DNA from: Mytilinidion resinicola
Lineage: Eukaryota; Ascomycota; Dothideomycetes; Mytilinidiales; Mytilinidiaceae
Assembly (NCBI RefSeq): GCF_010093595.1
Contig: NW_022985449.1
Span: forward strand, 1,097,253 to 1,161,252
Reading direction: 5' to 3'
Length of the DNA stretch: 64,000 nt
Positions 46,799 to 59,095 of this stretch are shown here, piece after piece (the first letter of the stretch is position 1; the number at the start of each line of letters is the position of its first letter). The notes under the pieces are model-generated. The model saw only the letters and a program-made list of their open reading frames with translations. It did not search any database and had not been told where the DNA came from. Made by a program: the position numbers and the translations under genes.

Positions 46799-48155
46799 AT
46801 GACCGCGGCATCGGTTTATGTTCTCTTCGCTTTACTTCTCAGCCTCGCCAGTAGCCGGGTAAATGGTACCAATACCACTAGATCCTTCACGAATCCCATA
46901 TTTGACACCGGCGCAGACCCGTAAGGACATTCTCATCAGTCATTAATTCGACTCCTGTCTACAGACTAACGTCTTCTCAATCTACTAACGTCTACCAAGA
47001 TGGGTGATTCGACACGATGATTATTACTACATGACTTACACTACCAATGACAACATCACCCTACTCCGAAGTCGGGGACTCACAGACTGGAAGAACGCCG
47101 ATGCAAAGCTTCTCTTCAAACCTCCCGAAGGCCTGAATTATTCGACCGACTTGTGGGCCCCAGAAATCCACCAGATCGATGGCAGGTGGTATGTCATCTT
47201 TACGGCAGATCCCAATGGGGACTCGCCACCGCCTGAAGTCGACATGTATTGCGACATGAATTGTCCTGCCGTATTTCATAGAATGTATGTGTTAGAGGGC
47301 TCCGGGTCCGATCCTTGGGCTGCAGACTTCGCTCTCAAGAGCCAGCTGAACACGTACGATCAATTTGCAATTGATGGCACCTACTTCCAGCACTCTACGG
47401 GTCTCTATCATATCTACAGCTGTTGGTATCATCAATATGATGCTTGGCCGGGTACGTAAAAGCTTCTAGGGTCTTCATTATCGGTCTTGCCGACATGCTA
47501 ACCGAAATAAAGCCAATTTGTGTATCACAAAGGTATGTATAGACATGTCCGAGGCACTCTAGGTTTGTACTAATAGGTAGAAAGATGTCCAATCCATGGA
47601 CAGTGAGCTCCAATTTTTCGGAGAGGCAAATCATCAGCGTGCCATCTAACCCCTGGGAGAAAACGCCCTATGGAAGGCCCTTCAATAATCGCTTGGCTTC
47701 CAATGAAGGGCCAGAGCAACTCACTAATCCCAAGACCGGCCAAACCTTTGTTATCTACTCTGCAGCCCGCTCCGACAATAGGAACTACTGTCTGGGGCAA
47801 CTCGAGCTGATTGGTGACGATCCAATGAATGTGCAAGGTAATTACGCCTTCAAATTTGCCGCGGAAGTAAGACCGTAGCTAACTTTCGATATTATAAGAC
47901 TGGAAGAAGCATAATGAGGGCTGCGTTTTCTATCAAAACGCCCTCGAAGGTGCCTATGGCGTGGGCCATGCAAGCTTCACGACAAGCCCTGACGGTAACG
48001 AAGACTAGATCGTCTATCACGGGATGCAGGATCCCACGAACGGGTGGTCTGCGAGAACAATTCGAGCACAGAAGTTCTCTTGGAACGCGGATGGCTCTCC
48101 TCAATTCCCACGACCAGGCTATGGTCCCTACGCCTTGCCATCAGGCCAGAATTGA
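46799..48155 (+). pseudogene. GH43 glycoside hydrolase with premature stop
   Basis: Five exons: 46799-46920, 47000-47451, 47513-47532, 47585-47837 and 47899-48008 or to 48155. Signal peptide MTAASVYVLFALLLSLAS. The GH43 five-blade propeller catalytic residues are present: the general base Asp in FDTGADPWVIRHDDYYYM, the pKa-tuning Asp in AIDGTYF and the acid Glu in NEGPEQLTN; LWAPEIH and YVIFTAD also fit. GH43 enzymes release arabinose or xylose from plant cell-wall polymers. In the last exon SPDGNED is followed by TAG (48006-48008), but the same frame continues 49 more codons with family sequence (IVYHGMQDPTNGW, then FSWNADGSPQFPRPGYGPY) to a TGA at 48153-48155. The family has Trp at this position (DWIVYH), so TGG became TAG. 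The product is 318 residues instead of 367, lacking the end of the last blade. It may be inactive. Confidence 0.82.
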
Positions 48156-48941
48156 CGGCTTCTCTTACGTCCGGAGCCACTTGCAGTTGGCTTTCGAAGC
48201 CATTCATGACGGACTTATGAGCACATTGCAGAGTGAAGATCAGGAAGTCCCTAGGTAAATCATAGCGTACAATAAGTCGACATTCTTTCACACCAATTTC
48301 AAATGGGCTTCGCTATGCGTCTTCCATTGCTCTTTTCTAGAAGGCTTCTCGACGCCAGATGGCTCTGAAACGGATCTTGCTCCGTATCACAAAGAACTTC
48401 TATGTACCTTATCCCCGTACATCACCTCTTTCCTTTCATCTCAACTTGTGTGCCTTGCCAGAATAGTGCCTTCATCACGCAATGCGCTTGGGCCTCCGGA
48501 AAACTTCCGCTACGAACAAAGAATAACTTTATCCCCAGCTTTCATCAATATCTAGCGCAATGTTTGCTGCGCCAAGCTCTCGGAGTATCCTCCAGTTTTC
48601 TTCTATCCGATGTGGGCAACCGAAGCCACGGCTGCACATTAATCATGTCATGAGCAGACGAGCCGCCACACTGACTAGCTTTTGTAATGATCCCGATGTG
48701 CTGGGTCTATATACATATGGCCCTTAATCTCGATGACATGCTAACTTCAGGTACCTCAAAGAGCAAGCCCAGATAGAACCCCATGGTCTGCTTCCCTCTA
48801 CGTACCTATATCTCAAACCCACCTCCAGATACTCTTCAATCAACCTCATATCCAGCATCTTCGATGCCCGGCCACCTGCGCTGGAAGTAGGTACCGCCTG
48901 CAACTCAACCCACAACCCACTCTTCACCACCTCAATCTCCT
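48156..48941. other. intergenic, nothing recognised
   Basis: GH43 3' flank and possible upstream exons or leader of the Cys-rich protein. Not resolved. Confidence 0.3.
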
Positions 48942-49469
48942 ATGTATCTGCAGCCGTTCAGGTAAACCCAATGCCCCCATCCTCCCAATACAGCCCCCAG
49001 TGACCGCTCCTCCTCCACCACCCTCCAACCGTATCGCACCTGCATCACCTGCGGCACGTACTACACCACGGACGGCCCGGAGGCGGGCTTCTGCGACTCC
49101 ACCGGCCGCTATGACCTCTCGCCTCTCCTGTGCAACTGCCCGCCGTGCGCGAAGGCAGAGCTCGAGGAGACGGTGGCGCTGTGGGACCGCGCGCGCAAAC
49201 TAGGCGTTAGGTCGGCGCTGCTAGAGCGGAAGATCCTGCTGAGGGTGCAGTGGAATATGTATGAGAAACGAAGGGAGTCTGTTCGATTAGATTATATTGA
49301 TGAGGTAGATTCAAAAGAAGTGTTGGTGGTGCTAGAGCCGGAGCCGCCGTGTAGGAAGAAGGAGTTGGCGGTTCGACGAGTGAGGAGGAGGACGGTGGTA
49401 GGATGGTGGAGTGGGCGTTGGGGTAAGAGGAGTGCGCCGTGGGGTGCGTGTGCGTGTGTTTTCTTGTGA
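48942..49469 (+). CDS. hypothetical small Cys-rich basic protein
   Basis: Proposed exons 48942-48961 and 49001-49469 (489 nt, 162 residues), joined by a 39-nt intron gtaaac...ccccag. The product begins MYLQPFSDR, then TCITCGTYYTTDGPEAGFCD, DLSPLLCNCPPCAKAE, a helical LWDRARKLG...LLERKILLRVQWNMYEKRR, and a basic end. The spacing C-x2-C, C, C-x-C-x2-C looks like a small metal-binding module. I do not recognise the family. GC content is clearly higher than in flanking DNA and the frame is free of stops, which supports coding. The start and the upstream structure are uncertain; the intron is short, and an upstream exon in the frame VPPATQPTTHSSPPQSP is possible. Confidence 0.4.
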
Positions 49470-50739
49470 GGACTGTATTATATCGGAAGACTGTGTACTT
49501 TATGGGTGGAGTTTGGAAGGTGGTCCCATTTTGGTGCTCCACGATTTCCTGTGATCAGGATTCTGTTTTAAGACCTTTTAGGCATAGAATATTTTGTCCG
49601 ATCTTTGCTGTAACACGCTCTTCGTGCTCGTTGTGCTGTGGATCGAATGTGCGTCTTGATCTCTCTTGGTCGCGCTGATGGTCCAAGCGTCTACTCGACC
49701 ATCACTTTTTTATTCTCTTTGAAAATGATACTCGCTACAGCGCACTTGTATGTATTAACTACATATCGATATACTCCTCGTATCCCACCCATACTCAGTG
49801 ACCGATTTTTCTTGCTCATAAATACCTTGTTGACGCCATGTTTTCAAATTAACCCTCGCAAACCCCCGCCAAGCCACCAAATTTTCAACAACCAAAGCTA
49901 TTTGAAAACCATAGCCACCACAAGCCTTCCTAATTAATACTGTACACTTTATATAGAACTTTAAATTTTGATCTATTAGATCCGTGTGTTGCTTTTCCCG
50001 AGGAAAATTATTTACGCCCATGATTTTCAAATGAAGCCTCATGAAGCCCGTGCCAAGCCTCATTTTGACCCCTTTAGTGTTCATTATTGGACCACCACAA
50101 AGCTCAGATACTTAGCGAGCAGATGGGTCTGGTTACTAGGTGCTTGTAGTATCTTTTTGGGGGGGGTTGGTATAAATCTGGCACTTTCGATGTCTTTACT
50201 GTTTATCATGTATTGATTTACTTGAATAATATTTAGTTTCAGTTTGTTATTGAGATGGAAAAGGATGGCTGCACTTCAAAGTGTACAAATGTTGTCTGTA
50301 GCGTACCAGTAGCTATCCAGAAGGGTTTTACAGCTGTATGGCTTCGGATAATATAAATGGAGTGTGTTGTGGTCTCACTCGAAGGTGGTTTCGCGGGACT
50401 CGGGGAAGAGAGTAAGGATTAAGTCAACGGCTAGGCACTAGAACAGTCAAGATGGCCGAGATGACAATGGACAAGTACGACGAAGGCATTGATATAGTTC
50501 CCGGAGGTGTATTTTCTATCGAGTGTTGGCCAAGCATATATATCCGAAAATCACGAAACCCACATGGAGGAGTCAAACACAATTTCGAAGTGACAAAATC
50601 TATAGAATGCCAAAGCCTGTGAAGACTTAACAGAGAACTCTAAGCAATAAAAGAGTCTATACAGTCTATGCTCAGCTCCGTCCCAGCGGAGCTACAAGAA
50701 TGATGAACACTAGCGAAAGAGCTCTGGCAACACGCCGCA
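49470..50739. other. convergent AT-rich intergenic region
   Basis: Lies between the 3' ends of the Cys-rich protein (+) and the dehalogenase (-). AT-rich, with one imperfect direct duplication (49831-49885 and 50011-50069). A 109-codon minus-strand frame over the duplication is not accepted as a gene. Confidence 0.45.
49831..50069 (+). repeat. imperfect ~55-bp direct repeat pair
   Basis: TGACGCCATGTTTTCAAATT...CCCCCGCCAAGCCACCA (49831-49885) recurs as TTTACGCCCATGATTTTCAA...GCCCGTGCCAAGCCTCA (50011-50069), about 180 bases later. The order of CGCC.ATG, TTTTCAAAT and GCCAAGCC is kept. Origin unknown. Confidence 0.5.
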
Positions 50740-51585
50740 CTAATTTGGATCCGAATGCGCACGGAAACCCTTCAACATCTCTTCATCCAGCTTGACTCCA
50801 AGCTTCTGCGCCATAGTAAGGAAGCCGTCCTCCTCACTGGTTACCCATAGATCGACCCAGCCATCCCTCTTCGCCTGCTCAACCTCGTCCTTGCTCCAAT
50901 CCTCTTCCCGGGGCCTCTCGATGTAGATGACCTGCATCCCATGCGACTTTGCAGCTTTGAGATCTCCCAGATGGGCAGCTACCATGGCGCAGTCGGAAGG
51001 CTGCAGATGAAGGGCGGACGCAGCACCAAGATAGACTGTCGGGGACGGCTTGTAGGCACCGAAGAGCTCTGCGCTGAAGATATGCGTGAACTTCATCTGA
51101 GCATGGGCGGTGAGATCGTTTAGGAGGCTGAAGTTGCCGTTGCTGAGCGTCGCCGTCTGGAACAGCTTGTTGAGCGCCGTGATACCAGGCGCGGAATCCA
51201 GCCACGGGTTGAGCCTGTGCCAGACCAGGCTCAAGGCTCGAACCTCCTCGTCTCCCCACAAGCCTTCGAGCTTCCAATCTACCAAGAGCTCCCGTATTGA
51301 GTCCAGGTGATGGTCGTCGATAGTTTTCCAGTGGAGCGAGGGGTCGTCGGCTAGCGATTTCGTGAAACGCTTGTACGTGTTGCGCCATTCTTGAGCAAGC
51401 TTGCCCCAATCTTCGTATGTCATGTCGGATGCCTTGAGGCGGACAGCGCTCGAAAGCGACTTCTCAGCCGAATCCAACGCGCGATGCGAACCAAGTTCGA
51501 GGGCATCCGTGACGGTGGTGCGCCAATCAACGCAGGTACCGAAGACATCGAAGAAAAGAGCCTTTGGGGCACGCGGGAGGACCAT
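50740..51585 (-). CDS. Haloacid dehalogenase, type II (L-2-haloacid dehalogenase-like)
   Basis: Single exon, 282 codons (281 residues). HAD-superfamily hydrolase with all four motifs: the nucleophile Asp in FFDVFGTCVDWRT, motif II TLSNGNFSLL, the Lys of motif III in GAYKPSPTVY, and motif IV AAHLGDLKAA. Type II enzymes hydrolyse 2-haloalkanoates; fungal members often have unknown substrates. The start at 51585 (MVLPRAPKAL) was preferred because family members begin just before the nucleophile motif. An in-frame ATG at 51681 would add 32 residues without family similarity. Confidence 0.9.
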   Translation of the reverse strand: MVLPRAPKALFFDVFGTCVDWRTTVTDALELGSHRALDSAEKSLSSAVRLKASDMTYEDWGKLAQEWRNTYKRFTKSLADDPSLHWKTIDDHHLDSIRELLVDWKLEGLWGDEEVRALSLVWHRLNPWLDSAPGITALNKLFQTATLSNGNFSLLNDLTAHAQMKFTHIFSAELFGAYKPSPTVYLGAASALHLQPSDCAMVAAHLGDLKAAKSHGMQVIYIERPREEDWSKDEVEQAKRDGWVDLWVTSEEDGFLTMAQKLGVKLDEEMLKGFRAHSDPN

Positions 51586-52685
51586 GCTGACGTTGATGAT
51601 TTTGGGACTTGAGAGTGGAATGACAGATCTGAGGTCGATGTCGATCGCGCGAGCCCGCCGTTCCTTTATGATGTTGACCATGCTGGGCTATAAATACCCG
51701 ACGTAGTCCGGAACCGGCGCAGTGGGGCAGAGGAGGGGTAGGAGGACCTAGTTGCAGTCCTCGGACATCAGTCTGGAGGGCTGCAAGGTGGATAGGAAGC
51801 TCGTCGCTAGTATTTCAAGGCCAGCTTGAATTTTCTGGTGGTGAACTCACACTTCTTGAAGCTGTAACAATGATGAATAATACAATTCAAAACGATTGGA
51901 AGACTGGAAAAACTGTTGACATTGCGAGAGAGCATTCCTGCCCACCATGTTGAAGCGTACTTGACCTAGAGATAGCGACTGCCTTTGTCCAGCAGCGACT
52001 GCTACTTGATGTAACGTTGATGCTGGTGTTTCGACTGCCATTCCGTTTCTAGCGGTCGTTGTTTCGCCTGTGCCGGATGCGGCTAGCTGTTGCTGCTCGT
52101 CGTTCAGGCATCACGAAGACCTGAAAACATCTGTGACTGGCAATGGCTGTTTCACCATCGGATCTTCAGTTGACGTGCTGGTGACGCCTGTCGGGAAGGT
52201 TGCGGTCGGGCCGTACGAGAGGTGCACGTGATCTCAACATCAAGTCTTGGCGGCGAACGGCGATAGGAAGAATTAGAAAGGGAAAGGGCACGGTAATTCC
52301 TCGAACGCTCTTGACTGCTTTAGGACATTACCATAGATCATAACGAGGTCTCTGCGCGTTGATTGCCAGAGCCCAAACGCCTAATACTCACACGGACCTC
52401 AACGCACGGCTTCACGATGAAAACGCGACGCGATGTTGTGATTTAGACGCGTTCACTAAGATGCAATCACAGACAAGCAAGACATGAATCACAAGCAGAG
52501 AACAGATGTTGATGTGGCAAGCGGATGATGGATTATTTGGTATCATTGTTCCATGATCCCGCCCCGAAAACTCCAAAGCCTATGATACAGCAGGCTAGCA
52601 AATCCCCATTGACCCAACCCATCCAGCTCCGCCTTGGACCCGAAGGCAGGCAAGTCATAACATTGAAAACATGAAGAGAAAGCAA
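51586..52685. other. intergenic, no accepted gene
   Basis: Contains the dehalogenase promoter and the histone H4 3' flank. A 64-codon minus-strand frame (52041-51847) ending at a GTGAGT is Gln/Ser-rich without recognisable features. It could be a short upstream exon but is not accepted. Confidence 0.35.
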
Positions 52686-54246
<1,561 letters not shown>

Positions 54247-55957
54247 ATGGTTTCTCGATGACCGTCTACCTTTGTCTCTGTCGGCAACTTCTCTCGATCA
54301 ACTAGACAGGGCCTCACGGTGATGGCAATGGTTGGGGATTCTTTTGGCGTTTGGGTTTGAGGTTCATCAACGACGGCTCTGGGGTTATGGGTCTTTCATG
54401 GTTCACCTGAGGGTGTTTCCAAATGGTTATGCGATGTACATTACCCATAATCAGTGCACATCAGTCTACACTGGTCAATCATGACGAAAGTCATTCAACA
54501 TACTCTTTTCTCTATGCAACTGTGACTACTCTTGACTTTGGCCACTTAATGAAAAGTCTTTAGTCATTGCAACTGAGCCGCCCGGTCGCAATCTGCCCTC
54601 CTTGACTCATCATGAACTCGTCTTTCCGCTCATTATAGTCGCAGCTGTTGTAGTAACACGCTCAACTATCCAAGCCCCATTTGCCCATGCCCTCTTCAAG
54701 TTCAATTAAAGAAGCAATATTTCAAGACAATTGTATCCTGTGACGCGCCTGTTCCCTCAACTCCACGCAACATCTTAGAGTCATATACCTTTGCCACCCA
54801 CCGTACCATGTGGCCTATAATGCGAAGGGTCGAATGTCTTACTTGCGCCTCCCAGTATGAGTCATAAATGTCATTGATCCCACGTTTTGATGCAGGGCGG
54901 AAGATGGTGGAGCTCCAGCTCAGATATCGATCAGAACCTCTTGGAACGTGCTGTCACACTCTGGAAAATTTATCAAAGGTTTCACAGCTGGTCACAGGAA
55001 AGGATCGATTACTTTTGCTTCTTATATATAATAGTGTACAGGAAGCTGTGAAGTCGAAGGTGTACGGAGTTCGTGAAGCGGCGGGAGGAAGTCTAAGTCA
55101 TGATGGTAAAAAAAAGCGGGCTTAAGCTTAAGTGACGGATGAGTTAGAGGCGTCATAGTAGAATTTCTGATAGTAAGACATGGGTCTAGGCTAACGGGCG
55201 AATACTCATGAGATTTTCTTACCATGTATAGAAATCCTCCATCTACGTCTTAGCAAATCGCCTACAGGCCTGGAAGTTCGCTATTTGTCTCCTACACAGG
55301 ATCGAACTGCTCCTGTGCTTTCGAAGTTTCTCGTCTAGTCGTCTTCGTTGTAAAGGGCTGCGATCCGCTATGTTGGTGATAGCTTGTGGCGAAGTGCTAA
55401 CTAGAATGAATACAGTACTAGGACACAAATTGAGCACGCTGTCTTTTTCATCTTGTCTCGATCTATGATGAGCCGCTGACGCACCACAACAGCGGCAAGC
55501 AGGCCGACTGTCTGCATGTGTAAGTTCTCTGATCCAAGCTCTAAGGGACTTTACATCTTCTAAAAACTTCAAGAACGTGCCATAGCATCTTCCACGGTTG
55601 TAAGTTGACTGTGCCCAGACCTTTGGCGAGGCTCTGCAGATTTCTAGAATCAACGCGATAGCTGCGGACAAGGTGCACATAGACTTTGGAAGTACTGTAA
55701 GTTGAAGACGCGAAAGAAGAGTAGTCTTTTTGAGAGATCGTAATGTATGAGAAGAGAGTAATTGCCTGGACTAGTTCGCGCTTCTTATAGGATGACGGAG
55801 AAATACTACTCTAAAGCATTAACTTCCTCGGCCTAAGGGCTGGTGCTGGATCTAGCACCCCGCTATGACGTTGACAATCTCGAACGATGGACCTCGTGTT
55901 CATCAGGCGAGAAACCTGTAGCATGTATTCATAAACATCCTTCCATATACTACGAGA
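54247..55957. other. long intergenic region
   Basis: No accepted gene. A 145-codon minus-strand frame (55680-55243) with a true ATG has clustered Cys (RPACRCCGAS) but no recognisable domain and no typical leader, and is treated as chance. Confidence 0.4.
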
Positions 55958-56586
55958 ATGACTTTCCAACAAGAACTCAAGTCGTGGTGGTCTCCTACCA
56001 AGGTGGAAATTAGTCCAGTGCCAGCCCCAGGGCAGCAGGCTCCGTCTACGGATCGACTGCCAATCCTAAGCTCCGGTGGCAAACCGACAGTCGTGACTTT
56101 CTTGAGACATTGCGGTTGTCCTTGTGAGTGCGAATGCGGATGATAGTAATGCGATGGCTGCCCTGACGTCCTACAGTTGCGGAAAAGACCTTCATCTCCC
56201 TGCGCAAGACCGCAGAAGCTCATCCCGATATGCGATTCATCGCAGTTTCACACAGTGACCAGGAATCTACGGATAAATGGCTGAACGCTGTAGGCGGCGC
56301 CGATAGGGTCAATGTCATTGTGGATCCAGATAGAGAGCTGTTCGGGCGGTGGGGGCTTGGGGTTTCGAGCTTTATGCATGTGCTGAATCCCGCTGGTCTG
56401 TGGTCGGTCTATCGCTTGGGAAAGGAGGAGAATATCTGGAATAGGCCTACGGAGAGCGGCTCAAGATGGCAGACTTCTGGGAGCTTTGCTGTGGATGGAG
56501 AGGGGAAGGTGAAATGGGGAGGGCCAGCGCAGCGGGCGGATGAAATTCCTTCTTTTGAGGAGGCTGTAGAATTAATTTCGAAGTAG
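55958..56586 (+). CDS. AhpC/TSA-type (PRXL2-like) thioredoxin-fold protein
   Basis: Two exons, 55958-56123 and 56177-56586 (576 nt, 191 residues); intron gtgagt...tacag splits the FAEKTF segment. A thioredoxin fold is suggested by APSTDRLPILSSGGKPTVVT, then FLRHCGCPFAEKTF, RFIAVSHSDQESTDKWL, VIVDPDRELFGRWGLG and GSFAVDGEGKVKW. The peroxidatic-type Cys lies in GCP; the pattern FLRH.GCPFAE is typical of the AhpC-TSA_2 group of fungal proteins. A role in peroxide or redox handling is plausible but untested; a resolving Cys is not obvious except the adjacent C in HCGC. No signal peptide. Confidence 0.85.
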
Positions 56587-56762
56587 TCTAAATGCGTAAT
56601 GATATGCGTTGCTTTCGAGGTCTACATGCTTCTGATTGGAAACGGTAATTGCAGACTCGAAGTCATGCGTTGTCGTGCGTGGAACTAACAGCCCGCAACC
56701 AACGCGAGATCGCGTCCTGGGATGAATGACGCCCACTCCTCAACACCAACGACCAGCATGGC

Positions 56763-58407
56763 ATGGCTCTCTCCGCGGCGACAGTTTTAACGAAGGGCTC
56801 GCAGAGCGACTATGGATCCGACTTCGACACGGAAGACGAAAGCACTCTCAGCGAACTGCTCTCTGAGCTCGAGGCCAACGCGCCCAAGCGGTTCGTTGTC
56901 GAAAGCATAGAAGATGAAGCCATTACTTTGCCCACGCGCGATCTTGTTATGCCAAAAGGCCGCCGGGATAAGGCCACATCTCCGAAGTATGGGGCGAATG
57001 TGCTGGAAGAAGACTTGCGTCGGCGTCAACTGCGCAGCCCTTCTGTCGAGATCGAATACGCAGAGCACTCGCGCACGTCTTTCGGTGGTGAGACCTGTCT
57101 CTTTCTACCTCACTATCCTTATCTATCGTTCCGAACTGACATGCTGATAGCATTTAGTGGCGCGAGAAGAGTCGCCTGGACCTCAACGTGCTGTATTAGT
57201 GGAGCCCGAGTCGAACCCCGAAGTTGAAGACACCCGTTCCCCTCTTCAGAGGTTCCGGACGAAACCCAAGAAGCCTCTTTCGGTGACCGATTTGGTCTCG
57301 CCGGCATGGTGTGAATTGCAGTACTGGTACAATCTGTCAAAGTTTGGGCGCAAAAAGGCTACTCCTGCGATGAAACAAGGGTCTGCGGTACACAAGGTGC
57401 TAGAAGAGCAGGTTCATGAGATTGTCCAAGTGCGACCAAAAACTAAGGAAGATGTGTGGGGTCTCAAGATCTGGAACGTTATACAAGGGCTTCGTACTCT
57501 AAGGCTTACCGGAATGACTCGCGAACTGGAGATATGGGGTGTGATAGACGGGCAGATTGTCAACGGCATTATCGATGAGATCTCGTACTCTTGCCCGGAC
57601 CCAGATTTCGAGGAGAAGCTGGAGAAATCCAAGGCAGAGGCTGAGAATGGTGCGAAGGCAGCCCTTCCGTCCAATCAGACATCTATCGCGGATTTCCTCC
57701 ATAATACCAACTCACCCAGCCAAGAGTCCGGCCCATGGCTAGGGAACCCGTTTCCAGAGCGCAAGGTGTATGTTACCGACGTCAAAACCCGCGGTAGCAA
57801 ATACATGCCTAAAGGCGTGTCTCTTCGTCCGACATTCTACCAGCTGATGCTCTATCGGATGCTGCTTGACGCCCTAGCAGCTAATACTGTTCCTGCGGAT
57901 GTTATCTTTTCTCGATACAGTTTGACACCTTTGAAACCGTTTACACCTGCTTTCATCGAGGAGATCGAAGACCTCGACTCCTGGAAGGAGAATATTCCAT
58001 CGACCGACGATCTTTCCGACGTATCCCGGGAATTCTACCACGAGCTCAAGACCTACAACAACCTCACAGCTCTCTGGAGCCTGATGATGACCGAGTTCAG
58101 TCTCGCAATGTCTGGATCAGCTTCGATCAGCGACGTCCTGCATGCCGAGTTTCGATGGTCCAAGACTGGAGATATTATTGGGAGCGAACTATTCGCGTAT
58201 GATACCGCGGTGCTGCAAAAATACGTGGGCGAAGAGATGAAATGGTGGAAAGGGGAGCGAGAAGCTAAGGGAGTTGACATAGAAGAGGCGTTCAAGTGTC
58301 GAATATGCGAGTTCGCGGACGAATGCACATGGCGGAAGACGAAGATCGAAGAGGCTATGGAGAAGCACAGGCTCAGATTGGCAGCGAGGGCCAAGTCTGC
58401 TGTATGA
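56763..58407 (+). CDS. Exonuclease V (EXO5/DEM1 family)
   Basis: Two exons, 56763-57087 and 57158-58407 (1575 nt, 524 residues); intron gtgaga...tttag. Single-strand DNA exonuclease with an Fe-S cluster, acting in mitochondrial or nuclear DNA maintenance. The catalytic PD-(D/E)XK core reads GVIDGQIVNGIIDEIS then KVYVTDVKTRGSKYMP. The Fe-S Cys are one near the N-terminus of the core (SVTDLVSPAWCELQYWY) and three at the end (FKCRICEFADECTW), the split 1+3 arrangement of this family. Also diagnostic are MKQGSAVHKVLEEQVHE and LRPTFYQLMLYRMLL. The first ~150 residues are acidic and poorly conserved. Confidence 0.93.
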
Positions 58408-59095
58408 ATGGTGGATGCATCAGAAGCCATGTCGATTTCCCTTTGGCTGTGGAGCTATAACGAGTTCAAACGGCTGGACTATGTCCTGATTGATCGACGA
58501 CATTTTGAGCGACCGCGATGGAGTCATTTTCACGCATCACTTGAGTTTGGAGCATCGGCGAGCAAGCAAGTCTAGTTTGTATATACGATGAGGCAATGGC
58601 TTCATGATCTATAAATGTATACTACTCCACTTCAATAGATCCGTCGCCATCTTAACCTCGGCTACCTCAAGAAAGCACAATGCTTCGTATTAGAACCTCG
58701 TCCTTAGGGACAAGCTTCCACATTCCAAGGTTTCATGACCTGATGTTCTGGCCAAGGCGATACTCGGCACCCCGACCTAGTCCATCTCCCAGCGCTCTGT
58801 TCCAATAAGATCACGTTCCCTATGTCGCGTTAGTTAACCGAAATCTGGGGCCGACGTCCGGGCCTGCGGGGCAAGCTTCAATTGGGACATCATCAGCCTC
58901 AACCGTAGCCCCGATCCAGAGCGTCACCCCTCGGAGGCGTGACTGCCGTTGGTCCGAGTGTTTTGCCGACGTCACTTCATAACACGCCGCGTCTTCTTTC
59001 TCTTTGAAGCCCTTGCTCCCTCTCGCTTTCATCAACCTCGTGCCCAGATCATTGAATAAAGCTACCTACGACAAGTTGACTTCGATTGGTGCACC
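58408..59095. other. intergenic, EXO5 3' flank and ligase promoter
   Basis: No gene recognised. 58649-58664 read on the minus strand gives CTTGAGGTAGCCGAGG, resembling the MITE-like terminal repeat core over 12 bases; too short to call. Confidence 0.35.

Noticed and set aside
51847..52041. 64-codon minus-strand frame ending at a GTGAGT
   Set aside because: Splicing to the next AG adds only a few codons before a stop. Composition is unremarkable, so no gene was called.
55243..55680. 145-codon minus-strand frame with a Cys cluster
   Set aside because: The Cys spacing does not match a Zn2Cys6 or other known finger and the rest has no family pattern.
58649..58664. Possible reversed MITE end (CTTGAGGTAGCCGAGG)
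   Set aside because: Only 12 matching bases and no second end.
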